Assembly (NCBI RefSeq): GCF_013523055.1
Contig: NZ_JAAMQM010000013.1
Location: 1-64,000, forward strand
DNA from: Pseudomonas capeferrum
GTDB lineage: Bacteria > Pseudomonadota > Gammaproteobacteria > Pseudomonadales > Pseudomonadaceae
Reading direction: 5' to 3'
Length of the DNA stretch: 64,000 nucleotides
In this document: positions 17,277 to 27,728 of the stretch, one piece after another
Layout of the letters: the number at the start of each line of letters is the position of its first letter
Numbering within the stretch: the first letter of the stretch is position 1
Program-made: the position numbers and the translations under genes
Notes under the pieces: generated by a model
Told to the model about the DNA's origin: nothing
Databases searched by the model: none
Seen by the model: the letters and a program-made list of their open reading frames with translations, nothing else

Positions 17277-17768
17277 ATGTCCACCAACATCTTCCGCGAC
17301 GCCATCCCCTCAGACGCCCCGCGCTGCTATCAGATCGAAACCACCGCCTACGATGGCGATGAAGCCGCGACCCTGGAAGAGATCGCGACACGCATCGCCC
17401 TGTACCCGCAAGGCTTTCTGGTCATGGAAAATGCCGAGGGAATCATCGGCTTCATCAACAGCGGTTGCGCCCATGAAGTGGCCATGTCGGATGAGGCCTT
17501 CAAGGAGCTGATCGGGCATTCGGCCGATGCGCCCAACGTGGTGATCATGTCGGTGGTGGTCGACCCCGTCGAGCAGGGCAAGGGCCATGCGAAGTCATTG
17601 ATGCAGACCTTTGTCCAACGCATGAGGGCCATGGACAAGAAGACGATCCACCTGATGTGCAAGGAGCGGCATGTGCCGCTTTACGAACGAATGGGCTATC
17701 GCTACGTTCGACCGTCGAACTCCGATCACGGCGGGATGGCCTGGCACGAGATGGTCATGGACCTGTAG
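17277..17768 (+). CDS. GNAT family N-acetyltransferase
   Basis: A 163-residue GNAT protein. The N-terminal beta1-alpha1 unit is IFRDAIPSDAPRCYQIETTA. The acetyl-CoA site is VVDPVEQGKGHAKSLMQTFV (the V-x-x-x-Q-G-K-G-x-A pyrophosphate loop), followed by HLMCKERHVPLYERMGYRYV. That last block, with M-C-K and an aromatic-rich C-terminus, resembles arylalkylamine-type acetyltransferases, but the substrate cannot be read from the sequence. AGGAG lies 6 bases before the ATG at 17277. Confidence 0.88.
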   Translation: MSTNIFRDAIPSDAPRCYQIETTAYDGDEAATLEEIATRIALYPQGFLVMENAEGIIGFINSGCAHEVAMSDEAFKELIGHSADAPNVVIMSVVVDPVEQGKGHAKSLMQTFVQRMRAMDKKTIHLMCKERHVPLYERMGYRYVRPSNSDHGGMAWHEMVMDL

Positions 17769-18286
17769 GGGCTTTCCCCTCGCCGCCCTCCATCATTGCG
17801 CACCTTGAGCCAACTGGAGGGTGACGCCTCCAGCAGGTGACGGCAGATCGATCATGAAATTATTGTACATCAATGAATTTTTGTCGCTTTCGCAGATCTT
17901 TACCCTACCTTTCCAGGCCGCTGGCCGAGCAGTGGCGCGTGGATTCATTGCCGGTCAGCGTCCGCTTCGAGCATCGGCGCTGGCCCGAGACAAGCGGGTA
18001 GCCCCCGCGCGAGGGCTGGTTCGGACAGTCCCTTTACAAGGGGGCTGCCCACGCTGGCTCGACGCCGATCAGCCACCCTCCGCTGTGTACCGTCCTCCCA
18101 CCAGCCAAGGAACTCGACGGCGGCAGCGCCTGACTAAGCTGATGTCATTCGCCCATAGGCCGACCCACGCCTTCCGGCCACGCAGCCCCGTCCGCAGTGC
18201 ATGAATCAGGGTACAGGCCCGCGCAACCCCTGGCGGGTAGCCGATGCAAGCCGACGGGGCCCGCCGCCGCAGACAAGGAAAGCAGC
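17769..18286. other. Intergenic region before uvrA2-like gene
   Basis: About 520 bases without a supported gene. An open frame starting MKLLYINEFLSLSQ (ATG 17854) has an AT-richer beginning than its surroundings and then continues as Arg/Pro-rich sequence typical of shadow frames. Its first codons resemble nothing I know. The promoter of the downstream UvrA-type gene should lie here. Confidence 0.4.
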
Positions 18287-20932
18287 ATGCCGTCAAAGCC
18301 CGAAACCGCCTCTACCTCTCCACTGCCGGAGGGCACCGGCTTCGTCAGGGTACGTGGCGCTCGCGAACACAACCTCAAGAACGTCGATGTCGATATTCCA
18401 CGCGATGCCCTGGTGGTATTCACCGGCGTATCCGGGTCCGGTAAATCCTCGCTGGCGTTCTCGACCCTGTACGCCGAGGCGCAGCGCCGTTATTTCGAGT
18501 CGGTGGCGCCCTACGCGCGGCGCCTGATCGATCAGGTAGGCGTGCCGGACGTGGACGCCATCGAAGGCCTGCCTCCGGCGGTGGCCCTGCAGCAGCAGCG
18601 CGGCAGCCCCAGCGCGCGCTCCTCGGTCGGCAGCGTCACTACCCTGTCGAGCCTGATTCGCATGCTGTACTCGCGTGCCGGCAGCTATCCGGCCGAGCAG
18701 CCCATGCTCTACGCCGAAGATTTCTCGCCCAATACGCCCCAGGGCGCGTGCCCCGAATGCCATGGCCTGGGCCGAGTGTACGAGGTGACCGAGGCGTCCA
18801 TGGTGCCCGATCCTTCCCTGACCCTACGCGAACGCGCGGTGGCGGCGTGGCCCATGGCCTGGCAGGGGCAGAACCTGCGTGACATCCTGGTGACCCTGGG
18901 CTACGACGTCGATATCCCCTGGCGCGACCTTCCGAAGAAACAGCGCGACTGGATCCTGTTCACCGAAGAGACACCCACCGTGCCGGTCTACGCCGGGTTG
19001 ACGCCCGAGCAGACCCGCGCGGCCCTCAAGCGCAAGCTGGAGCCGAGCTACCAAGGCACTTTCAGCGGCGCCCGGCGCTACGTGTTGCACACGTTCATGC
19101 AGTCGCAGAGCGCGCAGATGCGCAAGCGCGTCTCGCAGTACATGCGCGCCAGCCCCTGCCCTCTGTGCGAGGGCAAGCGCCTCAAGCGCCAAGCCTTGAC
19201 GGTGACCTTCGCCGGCCTGGACATCGCCGAGCTGTCGCACATGCCGCTGCTGGAACTGGCCGAGGTGCTCAAAGGAGTCGTCGCGGCGGACTATCTCGAC
19301 CAGGCCGAGGAGCCCGGCGAGGTACTGACCCACCAGCAAACCCGGGAAGCTCGCCGGCAACGTGCCGCCAAGGGCGACAATCCCCATAGCGGCGGTCCCG
19401 ATGCGCGTCACACGCATAATCTGTCCGTGGAAAAGCGCCTCGCCGCGCAACGGATCGGCAATGAACTGCTGGAACGCATCATCACCCTCATCGACCTTGG
19501 CCTTGGCTACCTTGCCCTGGAGCGCAGCACCCCGACCCTGTCCTCCGGCGAGCTGCAGCGGCTGCGCCTGGCCACCCAGCTCAACTCCCAGCTGTTCGGC
19601 GTGATCTACGTGCTGGACGAGCCTTCGGCGGGCCTGCACCCGGCCGACAGCGAAGCCCTGTTCGTTGCCCTGCAGCGGCTCAAGGCCGCGGGCAACTCGC
19701 TGTTCGTGGTCGAGCACGACCTGGACACCATGCGCCGGGCGGACTGGTTGATCGATGTCGGCCCGGCGGCCGGCGAGCGCGGTGGCCGAGTGCTCTACAG
19801 CGGTCCGCCGGCGGGCCTTGCACTGGTCACCGAATCGCAGACCCGCGCCTACCTCTTCGCCGAGCAGGCCCCTGTCTCGCGAACCCCACGGCAACCCCGT
19901 GACTGGCTGCGTCTGGAAGGCATCACGCGCAACAACCTGGACAACCTCGCCGCGGCATTTCCCTTGGGCTGCTTCACCGCCGTGACCGGGATCTCCGGCT
20001 CGGGCAAGTCCAGCCTCGTCAGCCAGGCCTTGCTCGACCTGGTGGGCGGCCACCTGGGTCGACCAGGCAACGACGCCGATACCGACGAGCAGAGCCTGGA
20101 GGACGAACCGGCGCAAACCAGCGGCGGCCATGTAAGCGCCGGCCTGGAGGCCATCAAGCGGCTGGTGCAAGTCGATCAGAAGCCCATCGGCCGCACGCCG
20201 CGGTCCAACCTGGCGACCTACACCGGCCTGTTCGATCACGTGCGCAAACTGTTTGCCGCGACCGAGCAGGCACGGGCGCTGGGCTTCGACGCGGGGCGGT
20301 TTTCCTTCAACGTGGCCAAGGGCCGCTGCGAGACCTGCGAAGGCGAAGGTTTCGTGAGCGTCGAGCTGTTGTTCATGCCCAGCGTATACGCGCCCTGCCC
20401 CACCTGCCATGGCGCCCGCTACAACCCGCAGACCTTGTCGGTGACCTGGCAAGGGCTGACCATCGCCCAGGTGCTTCAACTCACCGTCGAACAGGCGCTC
20501 GAGGCGTTTGCCGAACAACCCGCGCCGAGGCGTTCCTTGCAAGTGCTGCAGGATATCGGTCTGGGTTACCTGCGCCTGGGACAACCGGCGACGGAGCTGT
20601 CAGGTGGCGAAGCGCAACGCATCAAGCTGGCCACCGAGCTGCAACGCATCGCTCGCGGGACGACCTTGTACGTGCTGGACGAGCCGACCAACGGGCTGCA
20701 CCCGCAGGATATCGACAGGCTGTTGGCGCAGCTGAACCGGCTGGTCGACGCTGGCCACACGGTGGTGGTGGTCGAACACGACATGCGGGTGGTGGCACAA
20801 AGCGACTGGGTGATCGATATCGGGCCGGGCGCGGGCAACGCGGGCGGGAAAGTGGTCGCCTGCGGGACGCCCGACGCTGTCGCCAGGAGCACGGAAAGTC
20901 GCACGGCCCGTTACCTCGCCCAGGCACTCTGA
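18287..20932 (+). CDS. UvrA2-type ABC excision-repair ATPase
   Basis: An 881-residue UvrA-family protein with two ABC ATPase halves. Walker A motifs are [12 protein letters not shown] (about 47-58) and [12 protein letters not shown]. Signature motifs are [12 protein letters not shown] and [12 protein letters not shown]. Zinc-finger cysteines appear in [24 protein letters not shown] and CPTCHGAR. Between RMLYSRAG and CPECHGLG only about 30 residues are present, where housekeeping UvrA has some 100 more, so the UvrB-binding domain is missing. That makes it a class II (UvrA2) protein, a group linked to damage tolerance or export of DNA-binding drugs rather than standard UvrABC repair. AAGGAA precedes the ATG at 18287. 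It converges with the LOV kinase gene. Confidence 0.9.
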   Translation: MPSKPETASTSPLPEGTGFVRVRGAREHNLKNVDVDIPRDALVVFTGVSGSGKSSLAFSTLYAEAQRRYFESVAPYARRLIDQVGVPDVDAIEGLPPAVALQQQRGSPSARSSVGSVTTLSSLIRMLYSRAGSYPAEQPMLYAEDFSPNTPQGACPECHGLGRVYEVTEASMVPDPSLTLRERAVAAWPMAWQGQNLRDILVTLGYDVDIPWRDLPKKQRDWILFTEETPTVPVYAGLTPEQTRAALKRKLEPSYQGTFSGARRYVLHTFMQSQSAQMRKRVSQYMRASPCPLCEGKRLKRQALTVTFAGLDIAELSHMPLLELAEVLKGVVAADYLDQAEEPGEVLTHQQTREARRQRAAKGDNPHSGGPDARHTHNLSVEKRLAAQRIGNELLERIITLIDLGLGYLALERSTPTLSSGELQRLRLATQLNSQLFGVIYVLDEPSAGLHPADSEALFVALQRLKAAGNSLFVVEHDLDTMRRADWLIDVGPAAGERGGRVLYSGPPAGLALVTESQTRAYLFAEQAPVSRTPRQPRDWLRLEGITRNNLDNLAAAFPLGCFTAVTGISGSGKSSLVSQALLDLVGGHLGRPGNDADTDEQSLEDEPAQTSGGHVSAGLEAIKRLVQVDQKPIGRTPRSNLATYTGLFDHVRKLFAATEQARALGFDAGRFSFNVAKGRCETCEGEGFVSVELLFMPSVYAPCPTCHGARYNPQTLSVTWQGLTIAQVLQLTVEQALEAFAEQPAPRRSLQVLQDIGLGYLRLGQPATELSGGEAQRIKLATELQRIARGTTLYVLDEPTNGLHPQDIDRLLAQLNRLVDAGHTVVVVEHDMRVVAQSDWVIDIGPGAGNAGGKVVACGTPDAVARSTESRTARYLAQAL

Positions 20933-20941
20933 AACCTGAAA

Positions 20942-20963
20942 GGGCTGATCGCGTTGTCAGCCC
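20942..20963. terminator. Hairpin between convergent uvrA2-like and LOV-kinase genes
   Basis: Seven-base stem GGGCTGA / TCAGCCC with an 8-base loop exactly in the 34-base gap between the two stops. It probably acts in both directions. Confidence 0.55.
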
Positions 20964-20966
20964 CGT

Positions 20967-22568
20967 TCAGACAACGCCGGTCGGCCCTTCGATAACCTGG
21001 CGCACCTTCCTGACCAGGTCGCTGGGAACATAAGGCTTGGCGATGACATCGAACTCGCTGCCACCGGCATCGGTGCGCTCGAGCGAGCTTTCCGCATAGC
21101 CGGTAGTGAGCAACACCTTGAGGTCCGGCTTTCGGCGCCGCGCTTCGCGGGCCAGCATCACACCATTCATGCCACCCGGCATGATCACGTCCGTGAACAG
21201 CAGGCTGTAGTCCTTGCACTCCAGCATCTTCAGGGCTTCACGCGCATCCCTGGCGATTTCGGCGACATAGCCGTAGTCCTCGAGGACCAGCTTCGCCAGT
21301 TCCGCTACATCCAGCCGGTCCTCGACGACCAGGATGCGCTCGGTGCCGCTACGCTCGCTGGCTCTTTCCTTGGAGGGGTGATGGAGTATCTGGCTATCGT
21401 CGGCGGGGAAATACAGGCGCAGCGTCGTACCGACGCCCTCCTCGGAAGCGATGCGCGCGGTGCCGCCGGATTGCTTGACGAACCCGTACACCATGGACAA
21501 ACCGAGCCCGGAGCCTTTCCCTTCGTCCTTGGTGGTGAAGAACGGGTCCATCACGCGCGTGCGGATACTGTCAGGCATGCCGATACCGTTGTCGGTGAAC
21601 GCGATACTGACGTAGCGGCCAGGGACCAGGCCGTCATAGGACAGGCCGTGGTCCTCGACCACCACATTGCGCGTATCGATATGCACGGCGGCATGCGCCC
21701 TGCCTTCCAGCGCATCCCGCGCATTGATGAGGATGTTGAGGAATGCCACTTCGGCCTGCGTCGGGTCGATGCGGCAATTCCACAGTGACTCCTCGAGCCT
21801 CAGTTGCAGGCTGGTCTGTCCCAGGGTGCGCTCGCCCAGCTCCTGGAACGCTCGGACCAGGCCGTTGAGATTGAGGACACGGCCTTCGAGTTTCTGCTTG
21901 CGGGAAAACGCCAGCAGTTGCTGGGTGAGCGTAGCAGCGCGATCGGCGGCATTACGGGCATTGCGTACGCTGCGGCGGATACGTTCCGGGTCCGAGTCTG
22001 GCTTGGAAGTGGCCCGATCGAGAACGTCCAGGTAACCGATCATGACCTGGAGCAGATTGTTGAAATCATGCGCGATCCCACCCGTCAGCTGACCCAGGGC
22101 TTCCATCTTCTGCGCCTGGTGCAGCGCCTCCTCGGCGTCGCGGCGGCGGCTGACATCGAGCTGGGAAGCGAAGAAATAGATCAGCTCTCCGGCATCGTTG
22201 TAGACCGGAGAGACGAACAGCGCATTCCAGAACGTGGAGCCGTCCTTGCGATAGTTGATGATCTCGACCGCCAGCTCCTGCTCGCTGGCGATCGCTTCGC
22301 GCACTTGTGAAATGACTGCCTGATCCGTTTCGGGGCCTTGCAGGAAGCGGCAATTGTGCCCCAGGATTTCCTCGACGGCATAGCCTGTCATCTCGAGGAA
22401 CGCCTGGTTGGCGAAAATGATGGGGTTATCGTCGCGCTTGGGATCGGTGACGATCATGGGCATGCGAGTCGTTTCAACGGCGGCAAAAAAGATGTTCTTG
22501 CCAGAGCCGGAGATGTCGCCGGAAGAGGCATTATCAACACGAAAATTCTGCTTACCGCTGTTTGGCAT
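20967..22568 (-). CDS. LOV-domain hybrid histidine kinase (blue-light photoreceptor)
   Basis: A 533-residue soluble photoreceptor kinase. A LOV domain (about 30-140) carries the flavin-binding motif [13 protein letters not shown] with the adduct-forming Cys73, then [20 protein letters not shown]. HisKA with His167 in [13 protein letters not shown], an ATPase domain ([11 protein letters not shown], then [20 protein letters not shown]) and a C-terminal receiver ([14 protein letters not shown]) follow. Length and order match the LOV-HK-RR protein characterised in Pseudomonas syringae. Blue light forms a flavin-cysteinyl adduct and changes autokinase activity and phosphotransfer to the attached receiver. 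The ATG at 22568 was chosen; a GTG further upstream in frame is possible. No response-regulator partner or bacteriophytochrome gene lies beside it. Confidence 0.93.
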   Translation of the reverse strand: MPNSGKQNFRVDNASSGDISGSGKNIFFAAVETTRMPMIVTDPKRDDNPIIFANQAFLEMTGYAVEEILGHNCRFLQGPETDQAVISQVREAIASEQELAVEIINYRKDGSTFWNALFVSPVYNDAGELIYFFASQLDVSRRRDAEEALHQAQKMEALGQLTGGIAHDFNNLLQVMIGYLDVLDRATSKPDSDPERIRRSVRNARNAADRAATLTQQLLAFSRKQKLEGRVLNLNGLVRAFQELGERTLGQTSLQLRLEESLWNCRIDPTQAEVAFLNILINARDALEGRAHAAVHIDTRNVVVEDHGLSYDGLVPGRYVSIAFTDNGIGMPDSIRTRVMDPFFTTKDEGKGSGLGLSMVYGFVKQSGGTARIASEEGVGTTLRLYFPADDSQILHHPSKERASERSGTERILVVEDRLDVAELAKLVLEDYGYVAEIARDAREALKMLECKDYSLLFTDVIMPGGMNGVMLAREARRRKPDLKVLLTTGYAESSLERTDAGGSEFDVIAKPYVPSDLVRKVRQVIEGPTGVV

Positions 22569-22729
22569 CGCTTGACCTAACTGAGGAGTAACGGTCGGCC
22601 ATACGGCAAACCCGTGCACGGTTCGAGCGGTCGAACCTTGTAAAGTTCTACGTCTCGATAATTTTGTACAGGATTTTATTTCACTTTGCCATTACTGCCA
22701 GCGGTTTCCCTCGGATTTCAAAAAATCCA

Positions 22730-22768
22730 CGCTCCCCTGGTGTGGCTTATCGCCACGTCAGGGGAGCG
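22730..22768 (-). terminator. Terminator for the paoABC operon
   Basis: Ten-base stem CGCTCCCCTG / CAGGGGAGCG enclosing a second small stem (GTGGC / GCCAC). On the minus strand it lies 4 bases past the paoC stop and is followed by TGGATTTTTTG. Confidence 0.8.
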
Positions 22769-22772
22769 GTTT

Positions 22773-25004
22773 TCAAGCAGGTAAGTGGGGCACTGCGTCC
22801 ATCAACTTTTCCAAGCTGATCGGTAGATCGCGCACCCGCTTGCCAGTGGCGTGATAGACCGCGTTGGCCACTGCGGCGGCGAGCCCGGTCACGCCGATCT
22901 CACCGATTCCGCGGGCGCCGAATTCGTTGAGTTTGTAGTCCGGATAATCGAGCAGGATCACGTCGATGTCCGGCTGGTCGGCATGCACGGGGACTACATA
23001 CTCCGCGTAGTTGTTGTTTACCGGCATGGCGTCACGCTCGTCATAGTCGGTGCTTTCGAACAACGCCATGCCGATAGCCATGACAATGGCCCCTTCGACC
23101 TGGTTGCGCGCCGTCCTGGCATTGATGATCTTGCCCACGTCGATCGCACTGACCACGCGCGATACCCGCAGTCTTGAAATGCCGGGGTCCCAGCGTACCT
23201 CCACGAAGTGGGCCCCGAAGGAGCTGAACGCGTGCTTGCCTGCCTCGGCCATGCCCGTACGGGCCTCGCCGTCGGCGCTGGCGACCTTGAGACGGTTCAG
23301 CACCTCGGCGAAGGCCAGGCGGGTATCGCCCTGCTCCAGTTGGCCGTCGACCACCTTGATCTCTGTCGGCTTGGCACCTTTGAGGCCACCCTCCGCGGTG
23401 GCGGCAAAGCCCTTGAGCTGCTCCAGGGCCATGCGCGTCGCCTCGGCCACGGCCGGCAGGACGCTCGCGGTCAGCCACGAACCGCCGGAAACCGGCGCTG
23501 GCGGAAAGCTCGAATTGCCCAGGTGCACCGTGATCTTCTCCAGAGGCAGCCCGGTGAGTTCGCTGACACACTGGCCGATCACCGTGTAGGTGCCGGTGCC
23601 GATATCCTGGGCACCGCAGAACACCTCGGCGCGACCGTCGGATTTGAGCGACACGCGTGCCTGCGCGGGTGTGCGCAAGGCATCCCAGTTGCACTGCGCC
23701 ATGCCGTAGCCGATCACCTCGTGACCCTCGTGCATGCTGCCGATGCCCGGGCTGCGCTTGTCCCAGCCAAATCGCCTGGCACCCTGCTCCAGTGCTTCGC
23801 GCAGATGGTTGCTGGACCAGGGCAGCTTCTCCTGCTCGTTCTGCTCGGCGTAGTTGAGCCGGCGGAAGGCGAGCGGGTCCAGACCGCATTTCTCGGCCAG
23901 TTCGTCGATCGCCGACTCCAGCGCGAACAGGCCCGGCGCCGCGCCCGGCGCGCGCATCGATGTCGGCGCGCCGCGATTGACCTGCACGGTGCCGTGGGTG
24001 ATCTCGACATTGGCGCAGGAATACAGGCTGGCGCTCATGCCGCCGCAATTCTCGACGTACTGGTCGCCGAAGCCGGTGGTGTTCAGCGACTCGTGGCGCA
24101 GAGAAACCAGCTTGCCTTCTGCGTCGGCCGCCAGGCGCATGCGTTGTTGCGTCTGCGGACGATGCCCGGTGGTGGTGAACATCTGCGCTCGCGGCACCAC
24201 CAGTTGCACCGGCCGGCCGACCACCTTGGCGGCGGCGCAGGCAGCCACCGAATGCGGCCACATCCACAACTTGCTACCGAAGCCCGAGCCGATATAGGGC
24301 GCGCGAACCTCCACCCGCTCGGTGGGCAGGCCGAAGGCCTGGGCCAGGGTATTGCGGTGCACGACCACCGACTGGGTGGACTCGTACACCACGAGCCTGC
24401 CGCCCTCCCACATCGCCACGGTGGCATGCATTTCCATCGGGTTGTGCGTCTCGACGGGCGTGGTGTAGGTGGCATCCAGGGTCTGCGCGCCTCCCTTGAA
24501 ACCTGCCTCCGGGTCGCCGCGCTTGTGGCCCTGACCTCCATCGCCGGGCGCTCGTTGCTTCAGCCCTTGCTGAAGCGTGGCGATTGCCGGTGTGCTGGTA
24601 TAGCCGACCTTGACCTTGTAGGCCGCCTCGCGGGCGTGTTCGAAGGTGTCGGCCACCACCAGGGCGACGAACTGCCCGGCGTAACGGATCACGTTGTCCT
24701 CGAAAGGCAGGCGCTTTTCGTCCGTGCGCGAGCCAGTCAGCACGCCCGCCAGGGAAAACGGCACGGGCGAGGTATGGAACGCCTGTGGGAAATTACCGTG
24801 ATGAAGAATGTCGATGACACCAGTCGAACGGCGCGCGGCGTCGATATCCAGTTTGCTTATCGTGCCGCTGGCCACCGTGCTGTAGACGCCATAAGCGAAG
24901 ACCATGCCGGACGGATGCTGATCGGCGGCATAGTGCGCCCCACCCGTGACCTTCAATCGACCGTCGATACGCCGCGGGGATGCCCCCATCATTGAATCGC
25001 TCAT
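22773..25004 (-). CDS. paoC: PaoC-type molybdopterin subunit of periplasmic aldehyde oxidoreductase
   Basis: A 743-residue large subunit of the xanthine oxidase family that carries the molybdenum cofactor and oxidises aldehydes to acids. Visible are the N-terminal GGAHYAADQHPSGMVFAYGV, the cofactor blocks GSGFGSKLWMWPHSVAACAA and RAPGAAPGLFALESAIDELA, CGAQDIGTGTYTVIGQ, and the catalytic Glu in GARGIGEIGVTGLAAAVANA. The start overlaps the paoB stop as ATGA. It has no signal peptide of its own, so it would be co-exported with the Tat-tagged PaoA subunit. I see no PaoD/XdhC-type cofactor-insertion chaperone gene in this operon. Confidence 0.9.
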   Translation of the reverse strand: MSDSMMGASPRRIDGRLKVTGGAHYAADQHPSGMVFAYGVYSTVASGTISKLDIDAARRSTGVIDILHHGNFPQAFHTSPVPFSLAGVLTGSRTDEKRLPFEDNVIRYAGQFVALVVADTFEHAREAAYKVKVGYTSTPAIATLQQGLKQRAPGDGGQGHKRGDPEAGFKGGAQTLDATYTTPVETHNPMEMHATVAMWEGGRLVVYESTQSVVVHRNTLAQAFGLPTERVEVRAPYIGSGFGSKLWMWPHSVAACAAAKVVGRPVQLVVPRAQMFTTTGHRPQTQQRMRLAADAEGKLVSLRHESLNTTGFGDQYVENCGGMSASLYSCANVEITHGTVQVNRGAPTSMRAPGAAPGLFALESAIDELAEKCGLDPLAFRRLNYAEQNEQEKLPWSSNHLREALEQGARRFGWDKRSPGIGSMHEGHEVIGYGMAQCNWDALRTPAQARVSLKSDGRAEVFCGAQDIGTGTYTVIGQCVSELTGLPLEKITVHLGNSSFPPAPVSGGSWLTASVLPAVAEATRMALEQLKGFAATAEGGLKGAKPTEIKVVDGQLEQGDTRLAFAEVLNRLKVASADGEARTGMAEAGKHAFSSFGAHFVEVRWDPGISRLRVSRVVSAIDVGKIINARTARNQVEGAIVMAIGMALFESTDYDERDAMPVNNNYAEYVVPVHADQPDIDVILLDYPDYKLNEFGARGIGEIGVTGLAAAVANAVYHATGKRVRDLPISLEKLMDAVPHLPA

Positions 25005-25996
25005 GCCACACCTCCCATGGTCAGGGTAGTGAGAGTACGCACTATCGCCTGCTGGCCGAGCGGGATCTTGTAGGCGTTATGTGAGTAAGGCACCGCTCCT
25101 TGCAGGGCCAGCGCCGCCGCCTGGGCGAAGCGTTCCGGCGAGGCGGTGGCGCCCCGCAGCGCGCCTTCGGCATCGAGCGCGCGCCACGGCTTGGTCGCCA
25201 CGCCCCCGAGCGCGATGCGGGCCTCGCGGATGACCTGGCCCTCCAGAACCAGGATGACCGCGCTGGACGCCAGGGCGAACTGGTAGGACGCTCGGTCGCG
25301 CAGCTTCAGATAGGCGCTGGTACTGCCTGGAAGCGGCGCGTTCAGCGTGACGTGGGTGATCAGCTCGCCGGCCTCCAGGGCATGTTCCTTCCAGGGCGTG
25401 GTGCCCGGCAGCAGGTGGAAGTCCTGAAAGTCGATCTCGCGTCGGCCCGACGGGCCCTGCACCTGCACGGTGGCGCCGATCGCCGCCATGGCGACGCACA
25501 TATCCGAAGGGTGGCTGGCGATGCATTGATCGCTGGTGCCAAGCACGGCATGCACGCTGCGGTTGTGCCCGCCGATGGCCGCGCACCCCGACCCTGGCGC
25601 ACGCTTGTTGCAGGCCGACACGCCATCACGGAAGTAATTGCAACGCACCCGCTGCATGAGGTTGCCGGCCGTGGTCGCCTTGTTGCGCAACTGAGTAGTC
25701 GCGCCCGACAACAACGCCTGGGAAAGCACCGGGTAATCGCGCTTGATCAGCGGATGATGGGCCAGCTGGGTATTGGTGACCATGGCGCCGATGCGCGTGC
25801 GCCCGTCGTTCAGGGTTTCGATCTGGTCAAGGCCCAGGGCATGCACGTCCACGACCCGATCGGGCTGCATCACGTCGAGCTTGACCAGGTCCAGCAAGGT
25901 GGTGCCGCCGGCGAGGAAAGCGCTGGCCTTGTCCTGGGCGTGCGTGGCGACGGCCTGCTCGGGGCTGGTGGCACGGGTATATTCCAGGGCTCTCAT
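25001..25996 (-). CDS. paoB: PaoB-type FAD subunit of aldehyde oxidoreductase
   Basis: A 331-residue FAD-binding subunit of the molybdopterin dehydrogenase class. It has the FAD motif ASAFLAGGTTLLDLVKLDVM, the isoalloxazine-side block GATTQLRNKATTAGNLMQRV and the cysteines of the extra 4Fe-4S cluster typical of PaoB (VRCNYFRDGVSACNKRAPGS, then GCAA). It also shows the CO-dehydrogenase-flavoprotein C-terminal domain. It passes electrons between the 2Fe-2S subunit and the acceptor. ATG overlaps the paoA stop, and its own stop overlaps paoC, so the three are translationally coupled. Confidence 0.92.
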   Translation of the reverse strand: MRALEYTRATSPEQAVATHAQDKASAFLAGGTTLLDLVKLDVMQPDRVVDVHALGLDQIETLNDGRTRIGAMVTNTQLAHHPLIKRDYPVLSQALLSGATTQLRNKATTAGNLMQRVRCNYFRDGVSACNKRAPGSGCAAIGGHNRSVHAVLGTSDQCIASHPSDMCVAMAAIGATVQVQGPSGRREIDFQDFHLLPGTTPWKEHALEAGELITHVTLNAPLPGSTSAYLKLRDRASYQFALASSAVILVLEGQVIREARIALGGVATKPWRALDAEGALRGATASPERFAQAAALALQGAVPYSHNAYKIPLGQQAIVRTLTTLTMGGVA

Positions 25997-26673
25997 CAGC
26001 GGGCTCCTTCAACTTTGCCGCGGGCATCCTGCACCGCGGCGAGGATGTTCTTGTAAGCGCCGCAGCGGCAGATGTTGCCGCTCATGGCCTCGCGCACACT
26101 GGCATCGTCCGCGCCGATGTTCGGATCCTTGATGATGGCGGCGGCGGTCATCATCTGGCCCGAGGTGCAATAGCCGCACTGAAACGCGTCATGGGCCCAG
26201 AAGGCTTCCTGGATCGCGTGCAGCTGACCATTCTGCTCCAACCCTTCGATGGTAGTGATCTCGTCGCCTTCGTGCATGGCGGCAAGGGAAAGACAGCTAT
26301 TCACCGGCTGTCCGTTGACGTGCAGGGTGCAGGCACCGCACTGACCGTGGTCGCAACCTTTCTTGGTGCCGGTCAGGTGCAGGCGATCCCGCAGTACATC
26401 GAGCAGGACGGCATTGCCGGGGACGTTGAGCGTATGGGGCTGACCGTTGACCTTGAGGGTAATGCGCTGCTCGCCCTTGGCCAATGGGATCTCGGTGTCA
26501 TCGATAGGCTTTTCGAGCTGCGCCGCTTGCGTCCACATTGGCGCGGTAGCCGCCGCGACGCCGGAAATCCCGATGGTACGCAGGAAGTTTCGCCTTGAAG
26601 GCGCCATCAGCTCCTGGAACATCTGATCGGAGCGATCAGGGTCGCCCGTGTGCTTGTCTGTCGGATCGGTCAC
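25996..26673 (-). CDS. paoA: PaoA-type 2Fe-2S subunit with Tat signal
   Basis: A 225-residue iron-sulfur subunit. The Tat motif [10 protein letters not shown] near residue 26 plus the hydrophobic segment [13 protein letters not shown] mark export through the twin-arginine pathway. Two 2Fe-2S clusters follow, a plant-ferredoxin type ([20 protein letters not shown]) and a helical one ([16 protein letters not shown], then [12 protein letters not shown]). I chose the GTG at 26673, which lies 7 bases after GAGGA. A longer frame extends upstream but adds residues not expected before a Tat signal. First gene of the paoABC operon. Confidence 0.9.
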   Translation of the reverse strand: MTDPTDKHTGDPDRSDQMFQELMAPSRRNFLRTIGISGVAAATAPMWTQAAQLEKPIDDTEIPLAKGEQRITLKVNGQPHTLNVPGNAVLLDVLRDRLHLTGTKKGCDHGQCGACTLHVNGQPVNSCLSLAAMHEGDEITTIEGLEQNGQLHAIQEAFWAHDAFQCGYCTSGQMMTAAAIIKDPNIGADDASVREAMSGNICRCGAYKNILAAVQDARGKVEGAR

Positions 26674-26880
26674 TGTTGCATCCTCATTGGCTGGCCGGTT
26701 CAGGGGCGCCTGGCGCGACCTCTTTTCGGGCGCTTGAGGCAAGAACGCTTGGCCTGGACGGGTACGCAGCTGAGCTTTCGGCTACGACCTGCCGGGGCGA
26801 ATTAATGATTTTAGTTGCAGTTCTCTTTAGCGCTAGACCAACAGGTGTACTTGTTCGGATTGTCAAACTTGGATCCAGTA

Positions 26881-27534
26881 CTGACGCTGCTTAGTGGATG
26901 CAATGGAATGCCCAACTCCTTCGTTTCCGATCCCGTCTACAGCCAGGCCTTCGTGGTTACCTCCGGGGCCCCCTGCCCATGATGCTGATGGCGTCGGCGA
27001 TCCTGTGGAACGAGGATTACGCCGTCACCGCCAAGCCACACCCCATTCTTGAAGGGTGTTGCGCATGAAGGGTTGGGTGACGTGGTCTTCATCAGGCACA
27101 AGGCGATGCAAGCTCCTCTATGGCGCCAGTACGTCCCAGGCGAGACGGTCACCGCGGTGGGGTTCAACAGCATGATGATGCCGGTGAAAGGTACGGGGCG
27201 CACCCCAGCTTCCCTGGTCCGACTGAAGGATACGCCCGGAAGCGTCTTCTACTCGGTTCATGACGGTCCGATAGTCAAGGGCATTTCGGGTGGCCCGGTC
27301 TTTGCCGACGACGGCAAGGTCGTCGGAATCAACATTGCCTATATCTCGAAGAGCGAAATCAACGCCCTCAACCGGCCCGACCTGGCAGGCAGCGAACGCG
27401 TCAGCGTGTTCATGTCGTTCAATGAAATCGACAAGGAATGGCGCCGCTATCAATATCCGCTGGCTCGCAAGTCGGCGCCTGCTCCGCGACCGGAAGCGAT
27501 CAAGGGATATGTAGCGGCGACTTCGGGTCATTGA
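26881..27534 (+). pseudogene. Decayed trypsin-like serine protease (lipoprotein)
   Basis: A protease gene broken by frameshifts. From 26881 one frame gives a lipobox-like LTLLSGC and then NGMPNSFVSDPVYSQAFVVT, which stops near 26975. A second frame continues MMLMASAILWNEDYAVTAK, containing the region that should hold the catalytic His. At the codons after TAK an extra C gives PHP instead of the expected HTPF. The intact frame from 27049 then carries GLGDVVFIRHKA and the catalytic-serine motif DGPIVKGISGGPVFADDGKV. At least two single-base shifts separate the halves. The 161-codon downstream frame could be translated alone but lacks the catalytic His. A possible original start is the ATG at 26805 (MILVAVLFS), also out of frame. 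Confidence 0.75.
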
Positions 27535-27728
27535 TCGGCGCGCATCGGCCCTCGAAAGTTTCGCTACACGTGTATGTGGCCGAACACGCATACCGCGTGT
27601 TCGGGTTACGGCCGACGTTAGTGGATCGAGAACATGCTGGCACGTGCCTGATGCCAGTCAGTCAAGGAAAAGCATTCGTTTCATATGCTGAAACTTGTCT
27701 TGCAGCTTTCGAACCTTTCGTGAGGTTC

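Noticed and set aside
17821..18204. A 127-codon frame before the UvrA2-type gene
   Set aside because: There is no similarity. After the first 30 codons the composition is that of shadow frames, and no ribosome site is convincing.
18824..20584. A 586-codon minus-strand frame opposite the UvrA2-type gene
   Set aside because: It is antisense shadow. Both ATPase halves are intact on the other strand.
23208..24995. A 595-codon plus-strand frame opposite paoC
   Set aside because: It is a shadow of the paoC coding strand with skewed composition and no start signal.
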